NCBI RefSeq assembly: GCF_001310955.1
Contig: NZ_BAZX01000007.1
Coordinates: forward strand, 1-64,000
Length of the DNA: 64,000 nt
Direction: 5' to 3'
Source: Marinifilum fragile JCM 15579
GTDB lineage: Bacteria; Bacteroidota; Bacteroidia; Bacteroidales; Marinifilaceae
Shown here: positions 35,698-44,648 of the stretch, in pieces
Layout of the letters: each line of letters opens with the position of its first letter
Position numbering within the stretch: position 1 is the stretch's first letter
Translations under genes and position numbers: made by a program
The notes under the pieces: model-generated
Told to the model about the DNA's origin: nothing
Seen by the model: only the letters and a program-made list of their open reading frames with translations
The model's database searches: none

Positions 35698-36858
35698 ATG
35701 AATAATAGAACAGAGTTGAAAGAGTGTGAATTTGAATCCTTATCCTATAAAATTCTTCCTGGAGTTATCGACTACCATTGTGTATCTCATCATATGGATT
35801 TAAAACATGAATCGCCTTTTTATACAGAGGTCGGAACCATTAACCACAATGTTCATGTTAAGGATATTTCTATTGAAGAAAATCGATTTTTCAAGTATCA
35901 TATTATAAAGCCTGCAGGAGTAGAATCTACCAAAAAAGTAGTGTTTCTTTTTCATGGTTTTAACGAGAAAGACTGGGATAAATATCTGCCTTGGGCCGAA
36001 TCGATTTGTGAAGGTACAGGAAGCAGCGTAATATTATTTCCAATTGCTTTTCACATGCAGCGAGCACCAAAACATTGGAGTAACAAAAGAGGCATGTACA
36101 AGCTAAGCGAGGAGCGAAAAAAGAGATATCCTAATGTTGTGAATTCTACGCTGTCGAATGTTGCCATAAGTATGCGATTACATTCAATGCCACAACGTTT
36201 TATTTGGTCAGGTTTGCAGACTTATTATGATATCATCCAGTTTATTGAAGAGTGCAAAAAAGGCAAACATGATTTTATTAGCAAGGATTTTGAATTTGAT
36301 ATTTTTGCCTATTCCATAGGAGGCTTTCTGGCTCAAATCTTAAAATTAAGCAATCACAAGAATTATTTCGCCAACACAAAGGTTTGTCTGTTTTGCAGTG
36401 GTGCTACCTTTAATCGTTTATCTCCGGTTTCTAAATTTATTCTTGATAGTGAAGCTAATGTTGCCTTGTATTCATTTTTGGTTGAGCATTTTGAGAAAAT
36501 GTTACAAAAAGACAATTTGCTAAACCATTATATAGAGGAGGATCATTTGGAAGGGAAAATATTTTATGCGATGTTGGATTACCAGAAAATGAGATGCTTT
36601 AGAGAGGAGTTGTTTAAAAAATATGAAAATCAAATTTATGCAATCACACTAAAAAAAGATGTTGTAATTCCTTCCTACGAAGTAATAAATACTTTGAAGG
36701 GAGCTTACCATGATATTGACATAAAAGTTGATGAGTTGGATTTTGACAGAGAATATACCCATGAAAATCCATTTCCTTCCAATGGCAAGCCATCACAGGA
36801 ACTCACCAACGATTTTGATACTGTATTTAATAAGGTTTGTGATTTTTTCAACCACTAA
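35698..36858 (+). CDS. Alpha/beta hydrolase-fold protein, DUF6051-like
   Basis: A 386-residue cytoplasmic protein. VVFLFHGFNEKDWDKYLPWA is the oxyanion-hole strand-loop, and FDIFAYSIGGFLAQIL carries the probable nucleophile Ser in an A-Y-S-I-G elbow. Later Asp/His candidates occur in LKKDVVIPS and YTHENPFPS. A Bacteroidota family named DUF6051 has this layout, as far as I remember; substrate unknown. It lies between REP clusters and has no operon partner. Confidence 0.72.
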   Translation: MNNRTELKECEFESLSYKILPGVIDYHCVSHHMDLKHESPFYTEVGTINHNVHVKDISIEENRFFKYHIIKPAGVESTKKVVFLFHGFNEKDWDKYLPWAESICEGTGSSVILFPIAFHMQRAPKHWSNKRGMYKLSEERKKRYPNVVNSTLSNVAISMRLHSMPQRFIWSGLQTYYDIIQFIEECKKGKHDFISKDFEFDIFAYSIGGFLAQILKLSNHKNYFANTKVCLFCSGATFNRLSPVSKFILDSEANVALYSFLVEHFEKMLQKDNLLNHYIEEDHLEGKIFYAMLDYQKMRCFREELFKKYENQIYAITLKKDVVIPSYEVINTLKGAYHDIDIKVDELDFDREYTHENPFPSNGKPSQELTNDFDTVFNKVCDFFNH

Positions 36859-36880
36859 AAAAAACGGTAGTTTTGATGTG

Positions 36881-36910
36881 TCTCGCTAGCCCTGATTTGT
36901 AATCAGGGCT
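36881..36910. repeat. REP hairpin
   Basis: TCTCGCT followed by a perfect 10-bp stem AGCCCTGATT-TGT-AATCAGGGCT. It has the same foot and loop as the RAYT-flanking copies but with compensatory changes in the stem. Confidence 0.7.
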
Positions 36911-36962
36911 CGTGGTGTAAAGGATTTTTAAATTCGATTTTATAGGACCGTAAATTCCACCG

Positions 36963-37060
36963 CACTGCCGCAAGTCTGTAACTTGTGGATAAAATTGTTC
37001 TGTATTTAGCAGAGTATGCCGAATTTTTATAAGGTCCGAGTTACAAACTCGAACCAGCGA
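36963..37060. repeat. REP-related ~100-bp repeat, copy 1
   Basis: Starts CACTGCCGCAAG and ends with the hairpin CGAGTT-ACA-AACTCG (37037-37051) plus AACCAGCGA. About 98 bp, homologous along its length to 37621-37717. The pair brackets the DUF3859 gene. Confidence 0.65.
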
Positions 37061-37088
37061 AGAGTAGACTATAAAAAAATCTGTAGTT

Positions 37089-37119
37089 TTGACGCTCTCA
37101 TTTCAATTGAGGGTATCAA
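37089..37119. repeat. 31-bp imperfect palindrome, copy 1
   Basis: TTGACGCTCTCA ... TGAGGGTATCAA. A second copy lies at 37566-37596, five bases after the stop of the DUF3859 gene. Here it ends 15 bases before that gene starts. Confidence 0.6.
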
Positions 37120-37134
37120 GTAAAGACATTAAGC

Positions 37135-37560
37135 ATGAAAATAAAAATAGTTGATTACGGAATTTGTAAAGCCATTGGGAAGACGAAGAAGGAATATGTT
37201 CCTGGCAGTTCAACAGGCTACTTTTTGCATTCTGACGATATGGAGTTTCAGGAAAGAACCCATGTCATTAATCCTGAGAAAGGCTTGAGTTTTGGAATCA
37301 GCTATCGCTTCGAAACGGAATCGGAGATTGCAGAACGTGTTGATTTTGTGTGTAGAATCAAGCATCCTAAATTAGTTAATCCTGAAACCAATGAAGCATT
37401 TATCGAAACCACCGAGGAAAAAGACGAATACAGCGACGAGCTAGGTTTCGACTTCTACACCTTCGAGTTCGATTGGGAAATGCAATTGGGCGAATGGATC
37501 TTTGAGATCATACATGAAGGTGAGGTGATGTGTAGTCAGACTTTTGTACTGAAAGAATAA
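37135..37560 (+). CDS. DUF3859 domain protein
   Basis: A 141-residue protein with DUF3859 features: KIVDYGICKAIG at the start, GLSFGISYRFE in the middle and MQLGEWIFEIIHEGEVMCSQ at the end, predicted as an all-beta sandwich. Function is unknown. It is bracketed by two families of repeats on both sides, so it may have been duplicated or moved as a block. Confidence 0.72.
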   Translation: MKIKIVDYGICKAIGKTKKEYVPGSSTGYFLHSDDMEFQERTHVINPEKGLSFGISYRFETESEIAERVDFVCRIKHPKLVNPETNEAFIETTEEKDEYSDELGFDFYTFEFDWEMQLGEWIFEIIHEGEVMCSQTFVLKE

Positions 37561-37565
37561 CTTAT

Positions 37566-37596
37566 TTGATGCTCTCACTGTGAGTGAGGGTATCAA
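37566..37596. repeat. 31-bp imperfect palindrome, copy 2
   Basis: TTGATGCTCTCACT and AGTGAGGGTATCAA arms; better paired than the copy at 37089-37119. Could end transcription of the DUF3859 gene. Confidence 0.6.
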
Positions 37597-37620
37597 TTAG
37601 TCCAATGGGAGCATCTCCCT

Positions 37621-37717
37621 CACTGCCGCAATTCTGTGATTTGTGGTTAAAATGTTCTGTATATGGCAGCGTCTGCGAAATTTGCATAAGGTCCGAGTTG
37701 CAAACTCGAACCAGCAA
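37621..37717. repeat. REP-related ~100-bp repeat, copy 2
   Basis: Starts CACTGCCGCAAT and ends with the hairpin CGAGTT-GCA-AACTCG then AACCAGCAA. Homologous to 36963-37060. Confidence 0.65.
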
Positions 37718-37765
37718 GTGTGTCCACAAGTAATTTACCATCCATAAAACTTGGTAGTTCAAATT

Positions 37766-37797
37766 CCCTCTCCTTGAGGAGAGGGTTAGGGTGAGGT
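37766..37797. repeat. CTCCTT/AGGAG palindrome, half element
   Basis: A 20-bp palindrome CCCTCTCCTTGAGGAGAGGG followed by TTAGGGTGAGG, the right half of the element described at 31073-31210. It lies 5 bases from the purU stop and may terminate it. Confidence 0.65.
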
Positions 37798-37801
37798 AAT
37801 T

Positions 37802-38665
37802 TTACCCAAAAACAATTGTCCTGGTACCATCCACAATAATACGATGTTCGGCTTTGTAGCTCAATGCACGAGCCAGAACAATACGTTCCAAATCGCGACC
37901 TTTTCGAATTAAGTCTGGAATGGTATCCTTGTGCGTAATGCGCATGATATCTTGTTCGATAATCGGTCCCTCGTCCAAATCTTCTGTCACGAAATGGCTG
38001 GTTGCACCAATCATTTTTACACCGCGTTCGTAGGCCTGTTTGTATGGGTTTCCGCCCACAAATCCAGGAAGGAAAGAGTGGTGAATGTTTATTATTTTAT
38101 TGCGATAGGCTCCGATAAAAGCTGGTGATAATACCTGCATGTAACGAGCCAGTATTACCAAATCGATATCATGTTCCTTCAAAAGGGCAATCTCATTGGC
38201 CTCTTGTTCCTGTTTGTTTTCCTTTGTAATTGGGAAAACGTGGTAAGGAATGTTATGAGCATCGGCAATGTGTTGCAAATCGGGATGATTGGAGATGATC
38301 AATGGAATTTCAATCTCGTACTCGTTCATGTTGTATCGCCATAAAATCTCTTGCAGGCAATGATCGTATTTCGATACAAAAATGGCCACACGTTGTTTCT
38401 GTCCTGAAAACTCGATTCTCCAGTGTGCCTTAAACTCATTGGCAAGCGGCTCGAAAGCTGCATGCAATTCCGAAGCAGGAATACTTGAGTTTTTCATGTT
38501 CCAAACCACACGAAATGAAAAGAATTCCTGGTTTTGATTTACATGTTCGTCCAAGGCAATAATATTGCCGCCACTTTGGTAAATGAACTGGGTAATTTTA
38601 GCTACAATCCCATTTTGATCGGGACAAGTAAGAAGTAAATAAGCATTTACATTATTTTCAGACAT
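37802..38665 (-). CDS. purU: Formyltetrahydrofolate deformylase
   Basis: A 287-residue PurU, which hydrolyses 10-formyl-THF to THF and formate. An N-terminal ACT domain (residues 8-85, LLLTCPDQNGIVAKITQFIY) precedes the formyltransferase fold: VILARYMQVLSPAFIGAYRN, the catalytic-type NIHHSFLPGFVGGNPY, and HFVTEDLDEGPIIEQD. Length and architecture are canonical. Its formate could feed purine synthesis and balance one-carbon pools. Confidence 0.95.
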   Translation of the reverse strand: MSENNVNAYLLLTCPDQNGIVAKITQFIYQSGGNIIALDEHVNQNQEFFSFRVVWNMKNSSIPASELHAAFEPLANEFKAHWRIEFSGQKQRVAIFVSKYDHCLQEILWRYNMNEYEIEIPLIISNHPDLQHIADAHNIPYHVFPITKENKQEQEANEIALLKEHDIDLVILARYMQVLSPAFIGAYRNKIINIHHSFLPGFVGGNPYKQAYERGVKMIGATSHFVTEDLDEGPIIEQDIMRITHKDTIPDLIRKGRDLERIVLARALSYKAEHRIIVDGTRTIVFG

Positions 38666-38866
38666 ATTCGTGCGTTTAATCGGATATTCCCGATGGTTAA
38701 TTACTTAAAATTTACGAATTGTCCGTTAGAATTTGATAGGTGTGTCATGCAAAAATAGAAATTTTGTCGAAAGAGAGAAAATCCTAAGATATTTCATTAG
38801 GTTTGCTATGTAAAATCACAGTTCGAAAGAGAACTGTAAGTTTAGCAAAAGATGACAAAGGAAAGA

Positions 38867-39801
38867 ATGTATAAATATTTGTTTGGGCCAATCCCATCGA
38901 GGCGTTTGGGTATGTCTTTGGGGGTTGATTTGGTGCCAAAAAAAGTGTGCTCCATTGATTGTGTGTATTGCGAAGTTGGAAGAACAACGCAATTATCGGT
39001 TCAACCAGAAGATTATATCTCTGCAGATAAAATTAAGGAAGAGTTGAGCCATTATTTGCAACACAATCAGGCTCCTGATTATGTGACCATAACGGCATCG
39101 GGTGAGCCAACCTTAAATGCCAATTTGGAAGAGATCATTGCCTTTGTAAAGCAGAATGAGGCAAATATTCCGGTGTGTGTAATCACCAACGGAACCCTTT
39201 TACACGATAAGAAGGTAAGAGAAGCGCTAAACAAAGCAGATTTGATTCTTCCATCATTAGATGCAGCAACAGAGCCTGTATTCAGAAAAATAAACCGTCC
39301 ACACAAAGAGATCAATTTTGAAGCTTACATTCAGGGGATGATTGATTTTAGTGCTGAGTTTAATGGTGAAATTTGGCTGGAAGTATTCATTTTACCAAAC
39401 TATAACGACAGTAAGGAGGAATTGTTGGCCTTAAAGGAAATCATTTTGAAGATTAAGCCTGATATCGTTCAGCTAAATACTCTGGATCGTCCGGGTACTG
39501 TGACCAATCTTCGTGGAGCTAGCAGGAAGAGTTGCAAGCGGTAATGGATTTGTGGCAATTGGATAATGTGAGAATCATTGCCAAAGCCAAGCAGTCTACA
39601 CAAACCCAATTCCGATCGGATACCGAAACCGCAATCAAGGAAACCATATCGCGCAGACCTTGTACAGTTGAAGATTTAATTACCATGCTTGGACTGTGTG
39701 AAGAGGAAATCGATCGTTGTCTGGGAAATTTGTCCAGCCTTAAAGGATTCGAAAAAGTGGAGCAGGAGAGAGGTGTTTTTTATCAAATAAGGGAACAGTA
39801 A
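38867..39801 (+). pseudogene. Radical SAM protein, split by a -1 frameshift
   Basis: The first frame holds MYKYLFGPIPSRRLGMSLGV and the cluster motif CSIDCVYCEVG (C-x3-C-x2-C), followed by VTITASGEPTLNANL. It ends prematurely after LDRPGTVTNLRGAS. The continuation (ELQAVMDLWQLDNVRIIAKA) is in the next frame, up to a small winged-helix-like tail. One lost G near 39524-39528 (AGGAAG instead of AGGGAAG) explains it. An in-frame ATG at 38852 is the alternative start, but homologs I recall begin at MYKYLFGP. The role of this wyosine-base-like radical SAM family is unknown. Confidence 0.82.
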
Positions 39802-39910
39802 AATTTCACGCAGAGTTCGCAAAGAATTTATACAGGAAAAACGCAGAGTGTTACTTCGACGAGAGTCGTTCATTTAATACTTGAAAAGCAATAGAAAGGT
39901 TTATTTAGGA
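39802..39910. other. Intergenic region, no gene
   Basis: Contains CGCAGAGTT and ACGCAGAGTG words typical of dispersed Bacteroidota repeats; nothing else is seen. Confidence 0.35.
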
Positions 39911-40007
39911 ATTCTTCCCTTCTAGGGAAGATGGCAACAGCCAGAAGGGTGTATTTTTAATTATATGATTCTTATTTCACCCTTTTCCCTAGAAGGGAAA
40001 AACACAG
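39911..40007. repeat. Dispersed inverted element, GATGGCnAnAGCCAGA family, copy 2
   Basis: TTCCCTTCTAGGGAAGATGG at the left, GCCAGAAGGGTG inside, and CACCCTTTTCCCTAGAAGGG at the right make an imperfect ~97-bp inverted repeat. Relative of 32266-32368. Confidence 0.65.
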
Positions 40008-40082
40008 CTTGAAAAGTGATAAGGTTCATCATTGTCTAATTAATACAGTTATTTTAACCTTTGATTGGCATATAATTATAAG

Positions 40083-40118
40083 AACAAAGGCAGTTGAATT
40101 ACTCCAACTGCCTTTGTT
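40083..40118 (-). terminator. Perfect 14-bp hairpin downstream of the phosphofructokinase gene
   Basis: AACAAAGGCAGTTG and CAACTGCCTTTGTT close over an 8-base loop, 46 bases beyond the stop of the minus-strand gene. There is no clear T run, so it may act as RNA stabiliser or factor-dependent stop. Confidence 0.6.
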
Positions 40119-40163
40119 ATATCCTTACAATTATTAATTACTCATTACTAATTGTTCATTGAT

Positions 40164-41384
40164 TTAATTCCAGTTCAAAATCTTTTTGAAAATGTAATTT
40201 TCTGGATCTGGAAGATACTCCTTAGCCGCTTCCATATCTTCCTCAGTTAGATAATGCAAGTTGTAATTCATTATATTTTGCACTTTTTCGCTGTTCACAT
40301 CCACCAAACGAGGCTTCACTTTTCCGTTTTCATCTTCAACATCTTTCAAGAAAAGTGGAGCAACATCACCTTTAGGATCAACAGTTACCATACATTTCGA
40401 GTGACCTTGCTTGAATAGGCTGTAAACGCCATCACCAAGAAGAGTACAAAGGCTCAAGTCGAATCCGATAGGACGACAACAACGCAAACCGAAACCTAAC
40501 TCAACCGGACGAGTTCCAATGTTTAGTCCGTAAGATTTGATCTTGCGCTGAATCAACATGTTAAATACGTGAGATTTACTTACGTTGAACAACTCAGGGT
40601 GACCGTGAGCATCATAAGTAAAGTTCACACCTGTACTTTCAATTTCTTCATCGCTCATAAAATGGAAAACACCTTCACTAATTACAGCAGCACCATAGTT
40701 CAAGCCTAAGATTCTACGCTTAATGATAGATGAGATCACCAATTGAGCAATTTTCTCTGCAGAGATAGCAGTTTTGTTGAACATCTCAGGGATGATAATC
40801 ATTGGGAAATGACATGCAGCACCAATTCCGAATGCCAGGTGACCTGCTTCACGCCCCATAGCTGCCAAAACGAACCAGTTTTGAGAAGTTCTTGCATCTT
40901 CGTATACAGTTGTTGCAATCTTAACCCCTTCGTCTTTTGCCGAGTGGAATCCGAATGTAGGAGTTCCTTCTGGCAATGGAAGATCGTTATCGATGGTTTT
41001 TGGTACGTGAATGTTTGAAATGTTCACATTATTATCAGCCAAATATTTGCTGATTCTGTTTGCTGTAGAAGCGGTATCGTCGCCACCAACAGTAACCAAT
41101 AGTTTTACGTTGTTATCAATAAAGAATTTGGTTGAAAAATCGCTGTCTTTTGGCTTAAAACGACTCATCTTAAGGTGCGAACCACCTTTGGTGAAAATTG
41201 CATCAAGAGTTACAAAGTCTAGCTCCTCCATTTTACGATCTTCAGAGAAAAGACCTTTATAACCTTCGTGTAAACCAATAACTCGGTAACCATTTCTTAA
41301 AAACACTTTACCAACGCTACTAATTACAGTATTAATTCCTGGTGCTGGACCTCCACCACACAAAATAACAACAGATTCTTTCAT
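40164..41384 (-). CDS. 6-phosphofructokinase, PPi-type active site
   Basis: A 406-residue phosphofructokinase-family enzyme of glycolysis. CGGGPAPGINTVI is the nucleotide/PPi loop, VGGDDTASTAN carries Asp at the position that is Gly in ATP-PFKs, and VPKTIDNDLP carries Lys where ATP-PFKs have Gly. This Asp/Lys pair is the known signature for pyrophosphate use (reversible PPi-PFK). GREAGHLAFGIG is the substrate helix. The start ATG 41384 (MKESVVILCGG) is preferred; ATG 41405 is also in frame. PPi use is inferred from the residues. Confidence 0.9.
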   Translation of the reverse strand: MKESVVILCGGGPAPGINTVISSVGKVFLRNGYRVIGLHEGYKGLFSEDRKMEELDFVTLDAIFTKGGSHLKMSRFKPKDSDFSTKFFIDNNVKLLVTVGGDDTASTANRISKYLADNNVNISNIHVPKTIDNDLPLPEGTPTFGFHSAKDEGVKIATTVYEDARTSQNWFVLAAMGREAGHLAFGIGAACHFPMIIIPEMFNKTAISAEKIAQLVISSIIKRRILGLNYGAAVISEGVFHFMSDEEIESTGVNFTYDAHGHPELFNVSKSHVFNMLIQRKIKSYGLNIGTRPVELGFGLRCCRPIGFDLSLCTLLGDGVYSLFKQGHSKCMVTVDPKGDVAPLFLKDVEDENGKVKPRLVDVNSEKVQNIMNYNLHYLTEEDMEAAKEYLPDPENYIFKKILNWN

Positions 41385-41598
41385 ACTATTAGTCTCAAAT
41401 ATCATTTTTAAAAAGATTGGGCAAATATAGAGCTTTTGAATTGAATTGATTGGTTGCAAAAGCTAATTCTTGAACAGAATTAAATGATTTGAACAGGATA
41501 TAAATATTTTGTAAAGCCAATACAATGTTATAAATTTATAACTGACACCACTCTCAATACTTAATTCTAAAAGTATTTCTAACCTTCATTTAAAAAAT

Positions 41599-43518
41599 AT
41601 GAAACGTAATTATCTGATTTTATTGATTTTTGTTGTTGCTCTTGTATCTTGTGAGCCAGCAAAAGAAAAGATTACTGTACCATCGTACAGTATCGAACAA
41701 TTCTACAAAAATATTAGTGTAAGCGGAGGATCATTTTCTTCTGATAAATCGAAGTTATTGGTAAGCAGTAACGAAACAGGGATCTATAACCTCTTCGAAA
41801 TCCCTGTTGATGGCTCACCTCAAAAACAATTAACTTCCTCCGAAAAGGAGTCTTACTTTGCCATTTCCTATTTCCCTAATAGCGATATGGTGTTGTTTTC
41901 GGCTGATCAGGGAGGGAATGAAAACAATCACATTTACATGAGAGACGAAGAAGGAAATATTACAGATCTCACACCTTTCGAGAATGCCAAAGCAAGTTTT
42001 TGGGGATGGGATCGTGATGAAAAATCTTTCTTTTATCAATCGAACAAGCGCAATCCTAAGTTTATGGATTTGTACCAGGTAAGTGTTGAATCAGTTCTTA
42101 ATGGTAATCCAAATCATAAGTTAATTTACACCAACAATGATGGTTTTGATGTTGAAGCAAAAAGTAAGAATAACAGATACCTGGCACTAACACAAAGTTT
42201 GACTACTACAAATAATGAGATGTATTTGTATGACAGAAATACAGGCAAGCGTACGCATATTTCGGAACATCATGGAGATGCAAGCTATAATCCACAATTC
42301 TTCAGTTTAGATAATAATTACTTGTATTATTTGTGTAATGAAGATTCTGATTTTGTATATCTAAACAAGTACAATATTGAAACTGGAGAGAAAAGTTTGG
42401 TTTATAAAACCAATTGGGATGTTTGGTATGCTTATCACAGTTATAATGAAACTTATAGAATTATAGGTATCAATGAGGATGGCAAAACCAATATTAAAGT
42501 GGTTGAAATTGCAACAGGAAAAGAAGTTCAATTGCCTAAAATTCCTGGTGCCGATATCAAATCGATTAGCTTAACCAAAGATGAACAAAGAGGAAGATTG
42601 GTTGTTGGAACATCGGTATCTCCAAATAATATTTATGTATTTGATATGGGAGACAATGAAGCCAAAAAGCTAACCAACACCTTGAATCCTGAAATTGATC
42701 CGGCAAATCTTGTTGAAGCAGAAGTAGTTCGTTACGAATCATTTGATGGCCTTCCAATTCCTGCTATTTATTATCAACCAAAAGTTGCAAGTGCCGATCA
42801 TAAAGTACCTGCTTTGGTTTGGGTACATGGTGGTCCTGGTGGACAATCGCGTGTTGGATATTTTTCGTTAATTCAATATATGGTAAATCAGGGTTATGCT
42901 GTTTTGGCTGTAAATAACCGTGGCAGTAGTGGTTATGGAAAGAAATTCTATGCTATGGACGATAAAAAGCATGGTGATGTGGATTTGAAAGATTGCATCT
43001 GGGGAAAGAAATTCTTAATTAATACTGGCGTTGTTGATTCTGATAAGATTGGTATTATTGGTGGATCGTATGGTGGATATATGACTATGGCTGCGCTTAC
43101 TTATACACCAGAAGAGTTTAAGGTTGGAGTAAATATTTTTGGAGTAACCAACTGGTTGAGAACACTAAAATCAATACCTCCATATTGGGAGTCATTTAGA
43201 AAAGCTCTATATGCTGAAATGGGAGATCCTACAACACAGGATTCTGTTGCCTTGTATAACAAATCGCCACTATTTTTTGCTGATAAGGTAACCAAACCAT
43301 TAATGGTGCTTCAAGGAGCAAATGATGTTCGTGTTCTTCAGGTGGAATCGGACGAAATTGTTGATGCGGTGAAGAAAAACAATGTTCCTGTGGAATACAT
43401 CGTTTTCCCGGATGAAGGTCATGGTTTCCGTAAGAAGGAAAATGAAATTAAAGGGTATGGACAAATTGTGACTTTCTTGGATAAATATTTAAAAGGAAAG
43501 AAAGATCAAAAAGAATAA
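41599..43518 (+). CDS. S9 family prolyl oligopeptidase-like peptidase, lipoprotein
   Basis: A 639-residue exported peptidase. Lipobox VSC at residues 17-19. The N-terminal about 370 residues form a PD40-type propeller; the C-terminal alpha/beta hydrolase has nucleophile GGSYGGYM, Asp in QGANDVRV and His in DEGHGFRKKEN. Length and layout match DPP/acyl-aminoacyl peptidase types in Bacteroidota. It should cleave small peptides in the periplasm or at the surface. A strong terminator follows. Confidence 0.93.
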   Translation: MKRNYLILLIFVVALVSCEPAKEKITVPSYSIEQFYKNISVSGGSFSSDKSKLLVSSNETGIYNLFEIPVDGSPQKQLTSSEKESYFAISYFPNSDMVLFSADQGGNENNHIYMRDEEGNITDLTPFENAKASFWGWDRDEKSFFYQSNKRNPKFMDLYQVSVESVLNGNPNHKLIYTNNDGFDVEAKSKNNRYLALTQSLTTTNNEMYLYDRNTGKRTHISEHHGDASYNPQFFSLDNNYLYYLCNEDSDFVYLNKYNIETGEKSLVYKTNWDVWYAYHSYNETYRIIGINEDGKTNIKVVEIATGKEVQLPKIPGADIKSISLTKDEQRGRLVVGTSVSPNNIYVFDMGDNEAKKLTNTLNPEIDPANLVEAEVVRYESFDGLPIPAIYYQPKVASADHKVPALVWVHGGPGGQSRVGYFSLIQYMVNQGYAVLAVNNRGSSGYGKKFYAMDDKKHGDVDLKDCIWGKKFLINTGVVDSDKIGIIGGSYGGYMTMAALTYTPEEFKVGVNIFGVTNWLRTLKSIPPYWESFRKALYAEMGDPTTQDSVALYNKSPLFFADKVTKPLMVLQGANDVRVLQVESDEIVDAVKKNNVPVEYIVFPDEGHGFRKKENEIKGYGQIVTFLDKYLKGKKDQKE

Positions 43519-43524
43519 AAAAAG

Positions 43525-43553
43525 AAAAGGGAAACCAAACGGTTTCCCTTTTT
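43525..43553. terminator. Bidirectional terminator
   Basis: AAAAGGGAAACC and GGTTTCCCTTTT around AAAC, with A and T runs on either side. It serves the S9 peptidase gene (+) and the superoxide reductase gene (-). Confidence 0.85.
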
Positions 43554-43570
43554 ACAAATCTATGAAATTG

Positions 43571-43951
43571 TTATTCTGAAACTTCAACTAGTTTCTCATC
43601 TGAATGCCATAATCCGTGTTTTGTACAGAAAGCAGTTGCAGTTAATTTCATTTTACGAGAAGGAACCACGTAAAAATCAACTTCGGTTTGGTTTGCTTCG
43701 CCACCAAGTACTCCTGAAGAGAAGTTAGCTTGAGTTAACATTTTCTCACCATCCCATAATTGAACCCATGCTACATAGTGATCGAAATCATCTGGATGAG
43801 CATAAGCATCACCTATTTTCACTTTTACCTTGAATTTTTCACCTTTTTTTGCTGATTCATCACAGTGAATGAAAGCTGAGTGTCTATCGATATAATCTTT
43901 TTTTGCTTCACCTTCGATAGTAGTGATATCTTGATAAGTGTTAATTTTCAT
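43571..43951 (-). CDS. Superoxide reductase (desulfoferrodoxin/neelaredoxin-type)
   Basis: A 126-residue single-domain superoxide reductase that reduces superoxide to H2O2 at a non-heme iron without making O2. The iron ligands are visible: His in DRHSAFIH, His pair in AHPDDFDHYVAW, and Cys and His in AFCTKHGLW. The canonical EKHxP loop is changed to DRHSA, so the conserved Lys is Arg. No N-terminal desulforedoxin cluster domain is present. The adjacent peroxiredoxin gene, also minus-strand, would remove the H2O2. Confidence 0.82.
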   Translation of the reverse strand: MKINTYQDITTIEGEAKKDYIDRHSAFIHCDESAKKGEKFKVKVKIGDAYAHPDDFDHYVAWVQLWDGEKMLTQANFSSGVLGGEANQTEVDFYVVPSRKMKLTATAFCTKHGLWHSDEKLVEVSE

Positions 43952-44015
43952 GATATTGTATTTTTTTGATTTTATCCACCTAAGTGGTATAGAGATTAAT
44001 TTTGTTTTTTAATTC

Positions 44016-44648
44016 TTAGTTCTTGCTTAAGTATTCTGCAACACCAGCAGCAGTAGCTTTCATAGCCTCTTCACCTTTGTTCCAGTTTGCAGGACATACT
44101 TCACCGTTTTCTTCAAAGTGGTGTAGTGCATCAACCATACGGATTGCTTCATCAACGTTACGTCCCAATGGAAGGTCGTTAATTACAGAGTGGCGAACAA
44201 CACCTTGCTTGTCGATAAGGAATAATCCACGGTAAGCAACAGGAGCACCAGTCGAAACAGCATTTCCTTCAGTATCGTAATCATACTCAGAAGCCAATAC
44301 TCCGAAGTTTTCTGAAATTGTTTTTGATAAGTCAGCAACAAGTGGGTAAGTTACACCTTCGATACCACCTTTGTTTCTTGGAGTATTTAACCAAGCAAAG
44401 TGTGAGAATTCTGAATCAACAGAACAACCTACTACTGCTACATTTCTTTTTTCGAATTCAGCTAATTTGTCTTGGAATGCGATTAACTCAGTTGGACAAA
44501 CAAAAGTAAAATCAAGAGGGTAGAAAAAGAATACTACTTCTTGCTTTCCTACGAATTGATCTAAAGAAAATCCTTCAACAATTTGATTTCCGTTTACTAC
44601 AGCGCTAGCCTGAAATGATGGAGCTTTTTTTCCGATTAAAGTTTGCAT
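44016..44648 (-). CDS. 2-Cys peroxiredoxin
   Basis: A 210-residue typical 2-Cys peroxiredoxin (AhpC/Prx1 type). The peroxidatic Cys lies in FTFVCPTEL, the resolving Cys in GEVCPANW, and the active-site Arg in the RGLFLIDKQGVVRH region. It reduces H2O2 and alkyl peroxides using thioredoxin or AhpF. The start ATG 44648 (MQTLIGKKAPSF) fits the family; the upstream in-frame stretch does not. It precedes the superoxide reductase gene by 64 bases, a likely oxidative-stress unit. Confidence 0.93.
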   Translation of the reverse strand: MQTLIGKKAPSFQASAVVNGNQIVEGFSLDQFVGKQEVVFFFYPLDFTFVCPTELIAFQDKLAEFEKRNVAVVGCSVDSEFSHFAWLNTPRNKGGIEGVTYPLVADLSKTISENFGVLASEYDYDTEGNAVSTGAPVAYRGLFLIDKQGVVRHSVINDLPLGRNVDEAIRMVDALHHFEENGEVCPANWNKGEEAMKATAAGVAEYLSKN

